NCBI GenBank assembly: GCA_900708905.1
Contig: CAADRB010000027.1
Location: forward strand, 351,590-415,589
Length of the DNA stretch: 64,000 nucleotides
DNA from: Hymenolepis diminuta
Lineage: Eukaryota; Platyhelminthes; Cestoda; Cyclophyllidea; Hymenolepididae
Direction: 5' to 3'
Shown in pieces: positions 25,981 through 39,315 of this stretch (position 1 is its first letter; every line of letters starts with the position of its first letter). The translations under genes and the position numbers were made by a program. The notes under the pieces are model-generated. The model saw only the letters and a program-made list of their open reading frames with translations. It did no database searches and was not told the DNA's origin.

Positions 25981-28794
25981 AAGTTACATTTCTACAGCAA
26001 TATACTCCAAAATGTTACTCAGATCCATCTATGAAGCTATGGAATTCACCCCATATGTTATTAGCCGAAAATAACATATCTTAAGTTCTCTAGCATATAT
26101 CTTAAGTCCGTTCTAGCTATTAGAGTTGACAGTTTTATTCAGATGGCATTTTTAGCATTCAGCTTGCTGATAAACAGAACCTGAAAAGGAAGGAAATGAA
26201 TGCTCACTGAGAAATTTAGAAGTCAAACTCCGAAATATGACCTTTGTAGCATCAAGATATGATGCATCAAACTAGGATCATGAAGTAAAATGCGGACTTT
26301 AATTCATTCTCTAGCTCTATTCGACTTCCAAATTTTTATTCTCTATTGGAATATTTGACTGCTTACATACTTCTCATGAATAAAAAATGGTCATTTTTGC
26401 ATTGCTCTAGGTAATGATAATAGCGCATTTCTTCCTAGATTATCTTAAAGAGGATTTAGACCAGTTGTATACGTATAAGGCCATGTAATGTGACATCAAA
26501 AAGAAATAATCCTAATATAATATTTGATTATCACTTCAGGAATCAGATATTTACGCCAATTGAGGGACACATTATCTAATGAAAAGGAGGACTAATAGGT
26601 AAATGAGGTAGAAAATTGCGCATGGGAATTTGAAGAATATTATATGTAGTTAAAAACTATCCAGTTTTGAAATGTCTTTTGTAGCAGTTAATGATTAATA
26701 GCAGAAATAGTTGAAGAACCTTCACGAAAAAATCCTTTTCAATAAAAACGTTTCTCAATACTAACTGTCCATTAGTGGAATCAGATTTATTTGTTAAGAT
26801 CGTATCCAAAAGAAGCTCCAAGATCACATGTTTTAATAAGTGATTGAAGTCTCAGACACGAGTAGTCTGTTAGCTATTGAAATATGTAAAATTTTTTTTA
26901 TATTGTCTACCTCAAAAGAGCAAGAAGATGCAAATGAAAAGGATTTCTCGGTCTTGAAAATGAAGGCACACCACAATTTTTAAAATACCTGCCTTAAAAG
27001 CTAAGTTCAAACGGAATACCCAAAAACTCCTAAGGAGTAACAGGGGCTCTAATCAAAACAAGAATTATGGAGAAAATCTTAATTTAAAGACTGGATTTCA
27101 CGAGTTTATTCCACATTGAAATCCCATCTTTGATACAAATTTTAATTCTAGTTGACTGAATATAATGCATGCTTCTACGCAACTGAATCCGAAATGTATG
27201 CGTCTCTATTCCACTATAGTAATTATAACATAATTAACTCAGCATTTGTGTATGAATGGATACAAATTTTAATTTCATAAGATTTAAAGAAAGAAAACAT
27301 GCCTTTCTAGTTCAAATGTAATAATTATTTGCTTTTCTTCACAACAATGAAGCAGGTAATGTGAAAGTGGATTCTTTGAAGTGATTCTTTAATCCAGTTG
27401 CCGTTTTTGCCGGGGCATTTAAATTAAATCGCATCTATTTCGTGGAAGATTAATCTGTTTATGTTGGTATAAGTTATCATTTATCTCTAAGAAACTTGCA
27501 AAGATTTATCCTCAAGACAAATCAAATAGATATATGCACTTGTTTTGTACTCAAATAATGGATCTAAAATGAACTCGGCAGAGTTTCCATTCTCGAGTTC
27601 GATAAAAAAACATGAGCATCTTGAGCTTATTAGAGGACAGGGAAAGTAATTTTTAGCAAACTCAGATATTGATAATTCTGCTGAAAGATTCTGGATTGGT
27701 AATGCAGAAGTGAGCTCAGTCATGCCTAACAATATCATTGGTTTCATCAAACTTCTCTTAAAAGATGAGACAAGTAAATCTAAATGGCGTGATCGATCAC
27801 TCTGTTTAACTAATTAAACTTCTCCGATATTTAATCATTGTGGAGCCAAAGAAACGGATGTCTTCGAATTAAACCTACTGAACTTAGCAATGAAGCAGTG
27901 AAGTATTCCAATTGAGTTGTAATTGGAAGAATTGATTGATCCAGATTTCAACAAAGTCCTGTTTGTTGCCCCTGTCCTTTTCTCACTTACACTCGATCTC
28001 TTTCCCAACTATTCTCATACTACGATTTTACTGCCCACGTATAAATGTAAAATTAGCAATACTAGAATTCCAGAAGGTTCATTTTAATTAATTTCTAACC
28101 CAAAATGCTATTGTTCCTCCTCTATTTATTTGACTCAAGTACTTCAAAATGAAAATTTGGCTCAAGTTTTAATTGGATGCTAAATATAAACTCCTCCTTG
28201 ATTTGCAGCCTTGCTTATTTTTTTAAGAAAATTTTCATTATATTTTCCTCCTGTTCGTCTTTGCCGTTTAAAGGAAATTAAAATTTTCCTGCATTAGCAG
28301 GTTACTATATTTTGGCAGCTTTTGTACTCTCCAGAACAATTTGCCATTTAAAGACATAAATATTCAGGTGAGAATTTTCCAAGGCAAACATTTAAAGAAT
28401 GATTGTAAAATTTTCCTGTTACTGTAAAGTTAAAATTCTCTTAAACACATCGAAAGCCTCAAATTCGTACAATAATTTTGATTTGCGTGCTAGTAGATAT
28501 TAGTTGACTTATTTTTTAAAAGAAGAAGGAAGGAATCTTAACGATACGAAATAAAGAGTGGAATAAAATAAAAAAAAGACAATTACAGTTGTATTGATTA
28601 TAACAAAGAAATTTCGTGAATTTATTCTTGATCTGTCAGCTATTTATTTTTGTCATGTCTTTTAGAGAGAACTTTTGCTTTGAACAACATGTTAATATCC
28701 CGTATTACTCGCGTCTGTTGCATGCGATGAGAAAATACAGATTCCATATTGTCTTCTGTTAGGGCATCGACCATCCTGATAACTCCCAAGCTCC

Positions 28795-29085
28795 TGACAG
28801 CCCGACAGTTATTTGAGTCAGTAATCCGTTACCAGTCTGGTAGTGTTTTGACCACCAAATATCAATAACATAAGGACTAACAGTATTCAATAATTAGTAG
28901 ACTTCATTCAGTCAATGAGGTATCTTGGAGGCCACTGCACTTGTCTCCTTTTTTCACTCTCTGGAGTCTAAGTCAACTGTAACTTGACGATATTTAGTAA
29001 GCAGATAGATCATAGTGCTTGACCGGGGTTTTTAACTCTCTCAACGGCATAAAAGAGTCTTTCTTTACGAAACCCAAAATCTTGC
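28795..29085 (+). mobile_element. LTR-like repeat, family C copy 2
   Basis: Diverged copy of 25697-25980 in the same orientation, starting TGACAGC and sharing CGTTACCAGTCTGG, GATAGATCA and CTCAACGGCATAAAAGAGTC. The TATA and AATAAA motifs of copy 1 are degraded here. The 2.8 kb between the copies has no gag/pol-like frame, so they are more likely two solo insertions than the ends of one element, though a heavily decayed element is possible. Confidence 0.45.
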
Positions 29086-30849
29086 TGATTAAAGTAGAGT
29101 ATGGGTGATTTCAGTTAAGCTTTCTAACTTAAAAATGAGCTGATAGACTACATATCAGATAGATTTCTGGAGAAATTTCCAGAAACAAAGACAAGTGAAT
29201 AACAGCACGGAATAATTGGACTCAGTCAAACATTTTGTTATCAAGAGAAACGAAGACATACATCCAGAGTTATTTCAATTTTGATTATTTGACAAGTGAC
29301 AACGTATGATAAACATTGATTAAAATACTTTGACCGATTAGAACGGCCCTCCACTGGTTTTAGAAAGTGTCATTTTGGCATGAATTACGTGAAAATTTGC
29401 CATTTATGGACTGGTAGTCATAAGCAAGAGTTTACTTCAAGAAAATCATGGGGTGTCACCATATTATTTTGGCGTATTATAAATCCTAGCAAATCCTAGC
29501 AAACGCAAATGAAAACAATGTTTCCAATGATTAATAAAAAAGCCAAATTCAATTGCACGTATAATAACTGATAGAACTTTTATTATTTACTTTAATTAAC
29601 TAATTAGTGAATCATTTATTAAAGTTATCATTAATTGGTGGTGGATCAATTGGATATTCTCGGGTGGGCAGTGCAAAGAGTAAATCAGGGGTTAAATTAG
29701 CACATAAGAATAGAAAAAGCCAATCTCAGTCAATATAAATTGAATAATTTTTTTAAAAGTTTGGTCCGGAATAGCCTAATAGACAGGTATTTATTTTGTC
29801 ATTCATTATTTATAGGTCATTCCAGAAGTTTTTACGTACATCTTCAGTGATCCATACTTATAATAATGAGTCATGACTGAAATCTGCTTTCAGTATGTCA
29901 ATCGTGGAAAATCAACTGAGCACTGGAAATAAACAAAAAATATTTTATTAACTTATGAAGGTGGGAAAAGTGAATTGAATTTAAGAATAAATTTCGGATA
30001 TCAAGTGATTCTCCATCTGCTTTTTTGATTCATATTTTAATTATGTTAACCAATGAGTATGGAATAATCCCTGACGTTCTGACACCTTATGTTCGTTTTC
30101 CACGAGAATACTGTGTGACTTCATGTCCGTGAGTTTTACTAATTTATAATTTCGTAAATTTCTTCTGATATCCTAAGTTCTAGAAGGAGGATTTAAGCTC
30201 TTCAATGTCTGATTAAATATACACTCGGTTTTTCTGGCTTGAAACATTGAGATTTTAAAGATATTTTTCTCTAATTTCCATCCTTGAGTCAACATTACAT
30301 CCGTTAGATCTCCATTAATATATGATCGTTGAGAGCAAAACTTCTCTGTTCATTTATCAGAGGAGCTCAGAAAACTCGATTTATTGGCATATTATTTTTT
30401 ATCAAAACTAGTATATGTTCGTTTTAAAGATCACCATTTGTATTTCTTGAACGTGCCACCAAAATGTTTAGCATAAAAATGAAGCACTCATTTACTTTTA
30501 ATATTTGTTCTCCCTCAGGCCTATTGTTGAAACACCGATGACATGGAATTAAACCAAAAAAACGGGGTGGCCTATGAGATATTTTCACTTTCTTACATTG
30601 AGATGGGGTGATAATTTAAGACTTCATTTATTAAAAATGATCCCTTTTCCCAAACTCGGGTAGTAATTGGCATCATTTTACCCTTCAGATCCGCTTGCCT
30701 GAGGCCTATAATCTTGTTTGGGACTTGATTTTAAAGCCTTTGCGGTAAAAAGGGCCACTAGCAATCAGTATTTTGTGAGATAAACTTGTATTTGTTTTCA
30801 AAATCGTAATTAATTTTGTTTCGAAATAAATTTAAGACCGTGCATTTTT

Positions 30850-31299
30850 AAATAAAATGGATTATTGCAGTTAGAGTAAGTGCTGACGGCAATGAAATAG
30901 AATACCAAGAATTGATTAGACCAGGATGTATTGAACAAACTGCAGTACAGACTCCCAAGGGGAAGAGAGAGAATTGAGGAAAAGGAAGGAGCGAAGGAAA
31001 ATGTGTCTGACAAGCGACAGTCTCTGTGTGTGTGCATTGAAAGGCTATTTATATTCGTCACTGGGGTGAGGACGCGCGTGAGGACATAATTATATGGACG
31101 GGATGGTTGAAGAAAAAGGAGGGGACAAAGGGGATAGGACTGGTTCCCAAACATAGCCGAGTCAGCAGTGCCTCTGCAACTATTATCTGAGGTATACTTA
31201 ATTAGCTTTTCCGATCGGTGAGGATGAGCCACTTGAGGACACACAATGTTTATACGTAGAGTGCTTGGGGACTCAGGAGAGGCCAAAAGTTTACAAACA
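30850..31299 (-). mobile_element. solo-LTR-like repeat, family B copy 1
   Basis: Inverted relative to its partner at 34955-35415. On the minus strand it begins TGTTTGTAAAC, followed by conserved blocks CCCAAGCACTC, GTGTGTCCTCAA, GATCGGAAAAG and TTATGTCCT, then a TATA box (minus TATAAATA, plus 31046-31053) and a pyrimidine-rich tract ending near a TTCAATA block. A 158-codon minus-strand frame (30810-31286) runs through it but is proline/serine-rich low-complexity translation of the repeat and not a gene. Ends are approximate. Confidence 0.55.
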
Positions 31300-34200
31300 T
31301 TACTATGAGGACAAGATAATTAAATTTTAGTGACTAGCAATGACGTAAGATAGATATTTCGCGGATTTAGGGATTCATCCTTCAAGATGATACCACCAAT
31401 ATATTGTGCATATCTACTGAGAGGTTAGGTATTGGAGACCAAATTGAGACCTATGAGGCTTGAGAAAAATACATTGTTTAAGGTGTTGGCAGAGAAGATC
31501 TTTCTATGACACCTTGTCATGCAACCGCCAAATCGTAGGGTTAATCTAAGGAGAAGCCTTTATGGTGTCTTCTTTTATTGGTATCTTAATTTTTGGTCAT
31601 GTTTTATCTAAACTTACACCTGGAGTTCTTTTCTTAATTAGCACAATTATTTAAATCAATTTTCTGACTCCCTTGGCATGTAATTAACTTTCATTTTGGT
31701 TAAGTTTGATCGGTCATCTGATTTGATGCAACTATCTTTACAGTATCAGTTATACCCTTAATCTGACTAAACCAAATATCGGTCGTTTTATGTTCCGTCT
31801 AAATAAATATATGGCCGCAAAGTCTATATCTTTACAAGAAGTGAGACTCAGTAGCCAACCTATTGTTAATCCCCTTATTAGTGTTAAATTAAAAATTCGA
31901 ATCTCTTTACTTATAGGGTTAACTCAGTAAGTCCGATGCTGCTACACCTTTAGGTGTTTTATGAGAAAGAGTATAACTTGGACTCAAAATATCAACAAAA
32001 AGAGATTCCTGGCATGCTAAAAAAAGCAAACCGTAATTAAAAGAGGTTAGAACAAGAGGAATAGTCCACTTGGATGATCGGTTAAATCGACTGCTGGCAA
32101 ATGTGTGTGATATAAGAAATAAATTTCAGAAATACGCATATAATCTACTAACTGTCCGACTCTCTCGTGCAGTGAATGGTTGTTTTGAAACTCAATTGAA
32201 AAGAAGAGTGTCGCAATACCATGCTAATGATAGGAAGTGGTTTAATACGTTATGATACAGAACAGTCAAACCTGCCAACAAAATAAAACTCTTTGACACG
32301 CATTGATATCTCTCCGGATCTCCTTGAACTGGTTCTACTTTGTTTAAATGCTATCCATGATTAGTCTGCCAAAATTTACAGATAAGACATGTTAATTATA
32401 TGTATAGCCGTCTACATAATTGGAAAAATGTATTCAATGAATCCAACGAGAAGCGAAAATTCTTTAGAAACTTGATTAATTGCTTCCTGTTGCACTTAGA
32501 AAAAAAGACTGCCCGATAATTTATCAGTTGAATCGGCTTTGTCTAGGACGAAAATCACACAGATTTGACTAGCAACCATTTCATTAACCTATCTGAATGG
32601 TTATTTTATGCAAATTGATAATTAATATGAAAAAATAACACATCTTTGACAAATAAATCGAATGTCGAATGATTTAGTTAAAATAGGATCATAAAGGCAC
32701 CTAAAAACATAATTTATTTGTCTATTTCCATAAACGGACGAAATATATCCACTAGATTTGATCTTTAAGTTTGAAATTGAAATTAAAAAATATTTGTTAT
32801 TTTTATATTAAAGCACAAATTGAATCCTGATAAAATATTTAAGGATACATCTTAAACTCCTTTCTAATATTACATCAAAGGGATCCACATAATACCATTA
32901 ATATTGTTAGATTTCAGTCTTCCTGATCTTAGCGGTAGGAAGAAAGGAATGAATCGAGATTTTCATGACAAATATGCTTCGAATTTCACGAACACCAACA
33001 CATGCAAGAACCAAGAGGTAAAACTGTAAAATTTGGGCACGAAAACATTTCATAGCTAACAATTCACAATGCATCTCAAATTCAAATGAAGTGAATTCAT
33101 GATGCTCTGATTTTATTCTCTCTTACTGCTCAACCCCCGTTTCATTTGTTATTGTAACGTTTTGCAGATTTCCGCGTTTAGGTTCTTTTCCTTGAATAAT
33201 CCTTGTCATCGTTTTACTACACCATGAGTTAAACCGATATTAAAAGTGAATGATAAGTTATCACACATCCAATAAAGTATACACTTATTTATCTATTAAG
33301 GTTAAATTAGAATTCCCTTTGAATTTTCCTTAAACTGAGGTCCTAAATATTTCCCCTTTGTTGATGTTTTCGTTTTTTGAGGTTGCTAGATTTTGGCTTT
33401 TAATTTAAAGATTCGTTATTACTATCCATACTGCATTGCGGAAGAAGTTGAGCTCTAACCACAGGATAGCATAAGGACAAAGAGAATTGAAATGAGTCCA
33501 ATAGGAAGAGAAACGAGAAAGAGGTCAGGAAAAAGTAGGTATTAAATTCAGAGCATCAGTAAACTTACTTTACTTTAATTCAGGAAGCCCAAGTTATTCC
33601 TGAGTTCCTATGTGAAACGTAATGTTCGGGGATTCAATATTCATGACTTGACTCCTAGGTTCACAGTCACGCCACATTGGTTCATTTGCATCTATGACAC
33701 CCAAAACAGGTAGCTGAGACCAGAAAAAGTCATCCCGACATAGTAGTGATCACCAAATCTTACTCAAGATAAACAATATATATCATATATTAAATTGTAC
33801 TTTTACAAGTCGGTTTAAAATAGTAAAAATGTTACTCATAGCACGATATTAATTGCAGTTTGTAAGATATTTCTTCCCGCCTAATTTATTTAAATACCCA
33901 TGAATGATATAATATTTCAACAATTTTAATGGATACTGATGTCGATTTCATTAAATATATTTATCCTCTTTCAAAATTACATATCTTTTTCAGAATATAA
34001 ATAATTTTATATATCAGTGACTAGGTAGATTCACCACTATTTTACTGTTTTTCTGGTATTCTTTGTTATACTTTCTAATTAATGTTTGTCCTTCTGCAGC
34101 ACTTTCAGAGATAAACAGAGGGAAAAATTTGTTCAAGCGTGAATTTGTTTAATAAATTATCTGCGTACACAATAAACATAAGCCGATAAATCTGTGTTCT

Positions 34201-34954
34201 TTGTGCAAGGTTCTCCACGTTTTTCCCGTTGGAAACACACAATACTGCGAAGAAAGCCTTAATATCAACCTTGTGATTGCATATTTTCATAAGTATAAAC
34301 AACGCAGAAGGAAACTTCTTATAAAAAAAGGAATTCTTTAAAAAGGGCATGCAATTAAACTGCGTGTGCATGCCCCAAATTAAGTTAATGGGTAACCGGT
34401 GAACTGGAGATATCACATTCCAATCTGAGAAGAAAAAAAAGCAATATATTAAAAGGCAATGTAATATTTCATTTTAATAAACATTCTTTTGCTTATAGGA
34501 ACTGAAGAAAGGTGTGATAGCAATACGGTTACCAATACTTCAGTCTGACGACCTTGAAATAGCAAAATTTCACGATAAAATCTATCGAATTTCAATGTTA
34601 AGGATACAAAAAATAGTTCATTTGAAAAACTCAAAATTAAATGTGTGATCAGACAAATATGAAATATAATGCAAAATAATTAAAGTTTGTGAAATTGCGA
34701 AAAAACCTTTACAATTTTATTCATGGGAGAGATCCTGATCATGAGAAACGGCAAAATGGGAAGAACGGCGAAGGTGGTGGATTTTATTAAAAAAAATAAA
34801 TTTGCTCATATAATATTGGATAGGTTGTAAATGATTGGCTGTTTGGTTAATCGATAATTGAAGAGATTGAAGGATGAATCCCTTCTTCTCCGAAATATTC
34901 ATCTTACGTCATCTCTAATCTTTACCAAATTTGATTATCTTGTTCTTAGAGTAC

Positions 34955-35415
34955 TGTCTGTAAACCTTTAACCTTTCCTGTGACCCAAGCACTCCATAGA
35001 CAAACATCGTGTGTCCTCAACTGGCCTATTTTTCATCGATCGGAAAAGGTAAGCATACCTCGGACGATAGTAGCAGACACCGCTTAGTCGGCCCTGCTAT
35101 TAGCCAGTCTTGTCTGCACTGGCCCTTCCTTTTCCTACAATCGTCCCGACCAATTAAAGCACGCATACAATTATGTCCTTATGTGTGTCCTCACCCAAAG
35201 TATCGATTATAAACAGCCTTTCATTAGATACACACAGGGAACCCTACTCCGTCAAACGAATCTCCCATTGGTCAATCCCTCTCCTCCAATTCCCTATTTT
35301 CCCTTGAGACTCTTTACTGAGGTTTATTCAATATAACCTGGTCTATGCAACCCTTAGTGTTCTTTTTCTTTCATTTACTGTTAGCCATCTGCCGCTACGA
35401 TATAATTACTTCAGT
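34955..35415 (+). mobile_element. solo-LTR-like repeat, family B copy 2
   Basis: Plus-strand copy of the 30850-31299 element. Starts TGTCTGTAAACC. Shares CCCAAGCACTCC, GTGTGTCCTCAACTGGC, GATCGGAAAAGG, TTATGTCCTTATG and a TATA-like TTATAAAC (35207-35214) preceding CAGCCTTTCATT. The pyrimidine-rich stretch and TTATTCAATATAACCTGG near 35324 also match. No coding retroelement sequence adjoins it. Similarity covers about 450 bp, so this is one of the better supported repeats in the window. Confidence 0.55.
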
Positions 35416-36680
35416 GGTAGTCTTGCACATCCAGGTGTAAGAGTGGAAATCCAGGAATGGATAGTCCTGCACACGGGAGATGAAACTCGTAAATTCTTTA
35501 GAGTGCTCTAAAAATACTCAGTTAGGCTTCCTAAGAATAATGAAGTCAGAATGTCAAGAGTGCTGAATTTCTAAATTCTGGGAGTAATGAGTTGCCCAAT
35601 TTCTTATAAAAGATGGGATTTAAAGGCTATACTTTCATGAGTTAATTTCCAAATTACTGAATGCATTTGTGTCTGGGCTATTCAATATTAATATACCAGT
35701 CTATTTAATTGAATGGTTAGCCATAACACCGAGATTTATTTATATCTTCTTACAGCCCTGACCTGCAAAAAAATGTATAGCAGGGCTATTTTAAGTAAAG
35801 TCTTGTAATGGTAACAAGTATAAATATGTTATTTCTCATGTATAACATGCAAACAAACAATCGAAAAATTAGATGAGTTATTTTTTATTGTCAAAGAGCT
35901 AACTTTTACTAATTCATATTTGGCAATGGTTTTATAACTTGTATCTAATTCTCCTTTTCCTTAATGTGTCTGAAGATTCTGCTTGAAATGCCTAGCAAGA
36001 AGTAAGTTCTAATTATAAAAATTAAAAATTTATAAAAATTACTAGATTTCACTAAGAGTAATATTTGGAGTCATGCAATATATAAAAACTTGTTAGCTCT
36101 TATTATTTTATGTATTTTAATAAAAGCTGTGGATGAAGTAACTAACCAACTTTCTGAATCAATAGGGTATTCAATAAGCCCTGAACTCTGAAATTATCAA
36201 TTCGCCCAGATAACTGCAGAAAAATCCTGAGATCTGGAAGTAGTGCTCGTTATGCAGGAAAAAATCGAACAATTTCTCACCAAATTTTAAGTTTAGTAGA
36301 ACTCTTTGATGCCTCGAATTTAATTTCTTCTTCTATTCGACCCACTCCATTGATCCATGTTGAAATGATTTATCTTTCATCGTATTCGGATGCTTTTCAG
36401 TAATGCATATTTTTTCCTTTATATTCACGCTATCAAAAGACATAGATTTTGTCTTCAAATCATTTTGAAAATTGAGTTTCAATCCTGATTTGCCAGAATA
36501 CCATCCGAATTCCTTAGTCCCTGCAGATAAATCCATCGGCCCAAGCATATTTATCGATATAATTTTGAATAAGGCTACGCTTTCAATTTAAGAACAAACT
36601 GATACGAAACCAATATTAAATTCACTTCAATTTTTAGGCCAACTTCCAATCTGTCTTTATCAGATCCCCACTCTTTCCCC

Positions 36681-36730
36681 NNNNNNNNNNNNNNNNNNNN
36701 NNNNNNNNNNNNNNNNNNNNNNNNNNNNNN
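36681..36730. other. assembly gap (50 N)
   Basis: Fifty Ns flanked by a C/T-rich tract (CTCTTTCCCC before, CCCTCCCCTCTCCC after). The round length suggests a placeholder, so the true size is unknown. A polypyrimidine tract may have blocked sequencing. A minus-strand frame crossing the gap is not meaningful. Confidence 0.98.
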
Positions 36731-39315
36731 CCCTCCCCTCTCCCTTTTTGGGCTTTTAGGATCATTTTGTATGTGGGTATCCCCACAAAAAAGCAAAAAC
36801 AAATATCTTACTTCAATGTTAAAATTTTATTCAAACACTTACAATAAGCCAATTCATGATAGAATTTATTTCATTTTACTGCTATCGTAACTGGAAATTT
36901 TATTTTCCAACTAATAAAATGAGAGATTTTATCAAACTCCATTTATTTTTGCTTGGATTCCAATGCATCTCTATGTCATGTTCGTTCCACTTCACGCCAA
37001 TAATAAGCACGCAATGCCTTATTTAAAAAAGACCTTTAAATCACTGAAGAATAAGAGTAGGGGGCTCATATGTTGGCATATGGAAGAATGTGAGAATAAA
37101 TACATGATAATAAGAGAATAGTAATTATCTTTTTTCGCACTTACAGGAGGCACGCAGATGCCAAAGTATAGGATAAATCTTTAAACGTTTGTTAATTGTC
37201 GTATGATAGAAGTGCAAATCACCCTTGAACTACATCCGGCAAGTATTACATAGTTTTATGTATCATACCTTAAGTGTTCTTACCTCACCTGCTCTGACCT
37301 CTGACCCCCTCTTACTCTTAGCTTTATATCGTTCCAATATTTTCGGATTCATGTGTTTGCACACAAGGGTTCCTTCTAAATGATTATACCATCCCATTTA
37401 CATGGCCTTCATTTCTTTTTCTCCAGTTTTTATTGGTATTTAGTTCCCATGGAGACCTTTCCCTCTTCTTTATTCGTGTGTTTTGGTATTTTGCCTTCCA
37501 TCGAGAGCGACTGTCTGGGGGCTCCAGATGTAATAATACCTTTATTCATATCATCCTTCAGATTCCTTGTAATAACGATTATTCACTTTATTCCTATATA
37601 AATCGCTGTCATAAATGACCGCAGTGGATTTGTTTATATTTCCTCTCAGAGGTTAGAATTTTCATATAAATTCACATCTCCAAATTAAAGTAATGTTTTA
37701 TCTCAATGGCTTTTTTCTGGATTCATGGTTCTGCTGATACTACTGAATTTACACACCACGGTGTTTAAGGAAACTTAATAATGGCAAAATCCCTACGTAA
37801 TCTAATATATTATCAAAGCCTATTATTGGTTTCATCATTTCCGTAGTTGCAAGCCGAACGTAGTTTTTCATGGTGATATACGATTTTCCATTATGAAGTA
37901 AAATAAAAAAATCGCCGAATCACAAGAGAGACAGAAAACACAGTTTTAAACCGTAAATCACGACCCAAATAAACACTTTCATTGTTGTTTGGTCAGTCAT
38001 AATGAGCAATTTTTTAATAAATATTGTTTCGGTTCTAAGTATTAATTGCTCATTTCCAATCATTTTTATGACAGTGGAATATTAATGAAATTCCCAACAA
38101 TTAAACATCAAGTAGTTGAATCACAATTTGCCAATAATAAATAGTCTTATTAAAAACACTAAATTATGGTTAGCATGTAGCAGACTTGATGTAATCTGTA
38201 AAAAGATTTTGTACGAGTTGACCAAAATTTAATTTAATCTCATGTGTCGACAAAGTTTAAGTTTTACAATCTTCAAAAATTCCTAGACCTCGGTAATGAA
38301 ACGGGATTTAATATGAACTTTTAAGCGGTTACCGCAAGCCAATCAGGTACCTCAGTAAATATAATATGATTTAGTGTATGTTACATGAATATCAAAGTTG
38401 ATTCATCTTGAGTGAACAAGGACTACACAACTCCGATAAATTAAGTTTTTTTACTACTTCGCCTTTGCCATGTTAAAACGTGTAAGCTGTTAAATATCAT
38501 GCGAAATCATTTTGTATTCTCAACTGCTGACAGAAGAAATTAATTAAAGTAACAAGATCAAACATCTGGTCAACAGGCAGAGGACATCGTAGAGGAACAA
38601 CTCCGATCCAAAGTCGAATGCTGTGTGACTCAATAATGCCCTGACGATGCTCTCTGTACTCTTCTGATCCCCTTCTCCTAATCATTTGTTAGACTTACTG
38701 TTATTTGATGTCGGCTGCTTCCCACGATTAGAAAATTATAATTTTTTATATTACTCTGGCAATAATAACATATTAACACTATTAATTACTGAATTTCTCT
38801 CATTTAAGCCCATAAAAATCCTGATGGTAAATTAACAACGTATAATTTGGACTTATTTGTTTTCAAATAAAAGAATAAGCATTTCATTACGAAGGTGGAA
38901 GCGTTATTTGATATTGTTTCCCTTTCCAGATAATTAAATCGGCGAATTCCGGAAATTCACAGTCCACTATGCCCATAATATACTTTTTAGAATGCAGTAA
39001 TATATACTTCATCCCCGGAAGTAGACAGAGATATTTACCGTGAAAATAAGAAAAATATTCGCTCCATTTTCCGCGCGAAAAATAGTTGCGACATTTTGGC
39101 CGTTTGAAAACAGGCAATAAAATTAAAGCCGCAAAAGCGCATTTGCAGGTTTTAATTTAAATTTCGCACGACACCAAAATTAAATCGCGCTCAATTAGAA
39201 TCAGGAGCATTTTATATGCACATCGATTTTTAACAAAAAATAAAGCCGTCAAATCTTATATATTTGCATTTTAAACTTAAAGTTAAGAAAAATGCAATCC
39301 TAACGGACTCTGGTC

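Larger units (their letters stand above)
21082..39315. other. intergenic region between GCC1 and pseudogene
   Basis: About 18 kb without a gene I can support. The frames of 60-160 codons here carry no recognisable motif, and the longest (minus, 30810-31286) lies inside an LTR-like repeat. Repeats listed separately account for roughly 2.4 kb. Around 39050-39200 the DNA turns CpG-rich (GCGCGAAAA, GCGCATTTGC, AATTTCGCACG) within AT-rich surroundings, possibly a regulatory patch. The 3' UTR of GCC1 must begin at 21082, but I see no convincing AATAAA close behind the stop. Confidence 0.6.

Noticed and set aside
27487..27750. 87-codon minus-strand frame starting at ATG
   Set aside because: No similarity recognised, no adjoining exons or promoter; may be revisited if transcripts appear.
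30810..31286. 158-codon minus-strand open frame
   Set aside because: It lies within the family B LTR-like repeat, has a low-complexity proline/serine-rich translation and its repeat copy at 34955-35415 does not keep the frame.
34105..34416. 103-codon minus-strand frame
   Set aside because: Translation is rich in F, L and N with no domain pattern, lies in AT-rich DNA and has no supporting exons or repeats.
36575..36802. Open frame spanning the assembly gap
   Set aside because: Its middle is unknown bases, so the frame has no meaning.
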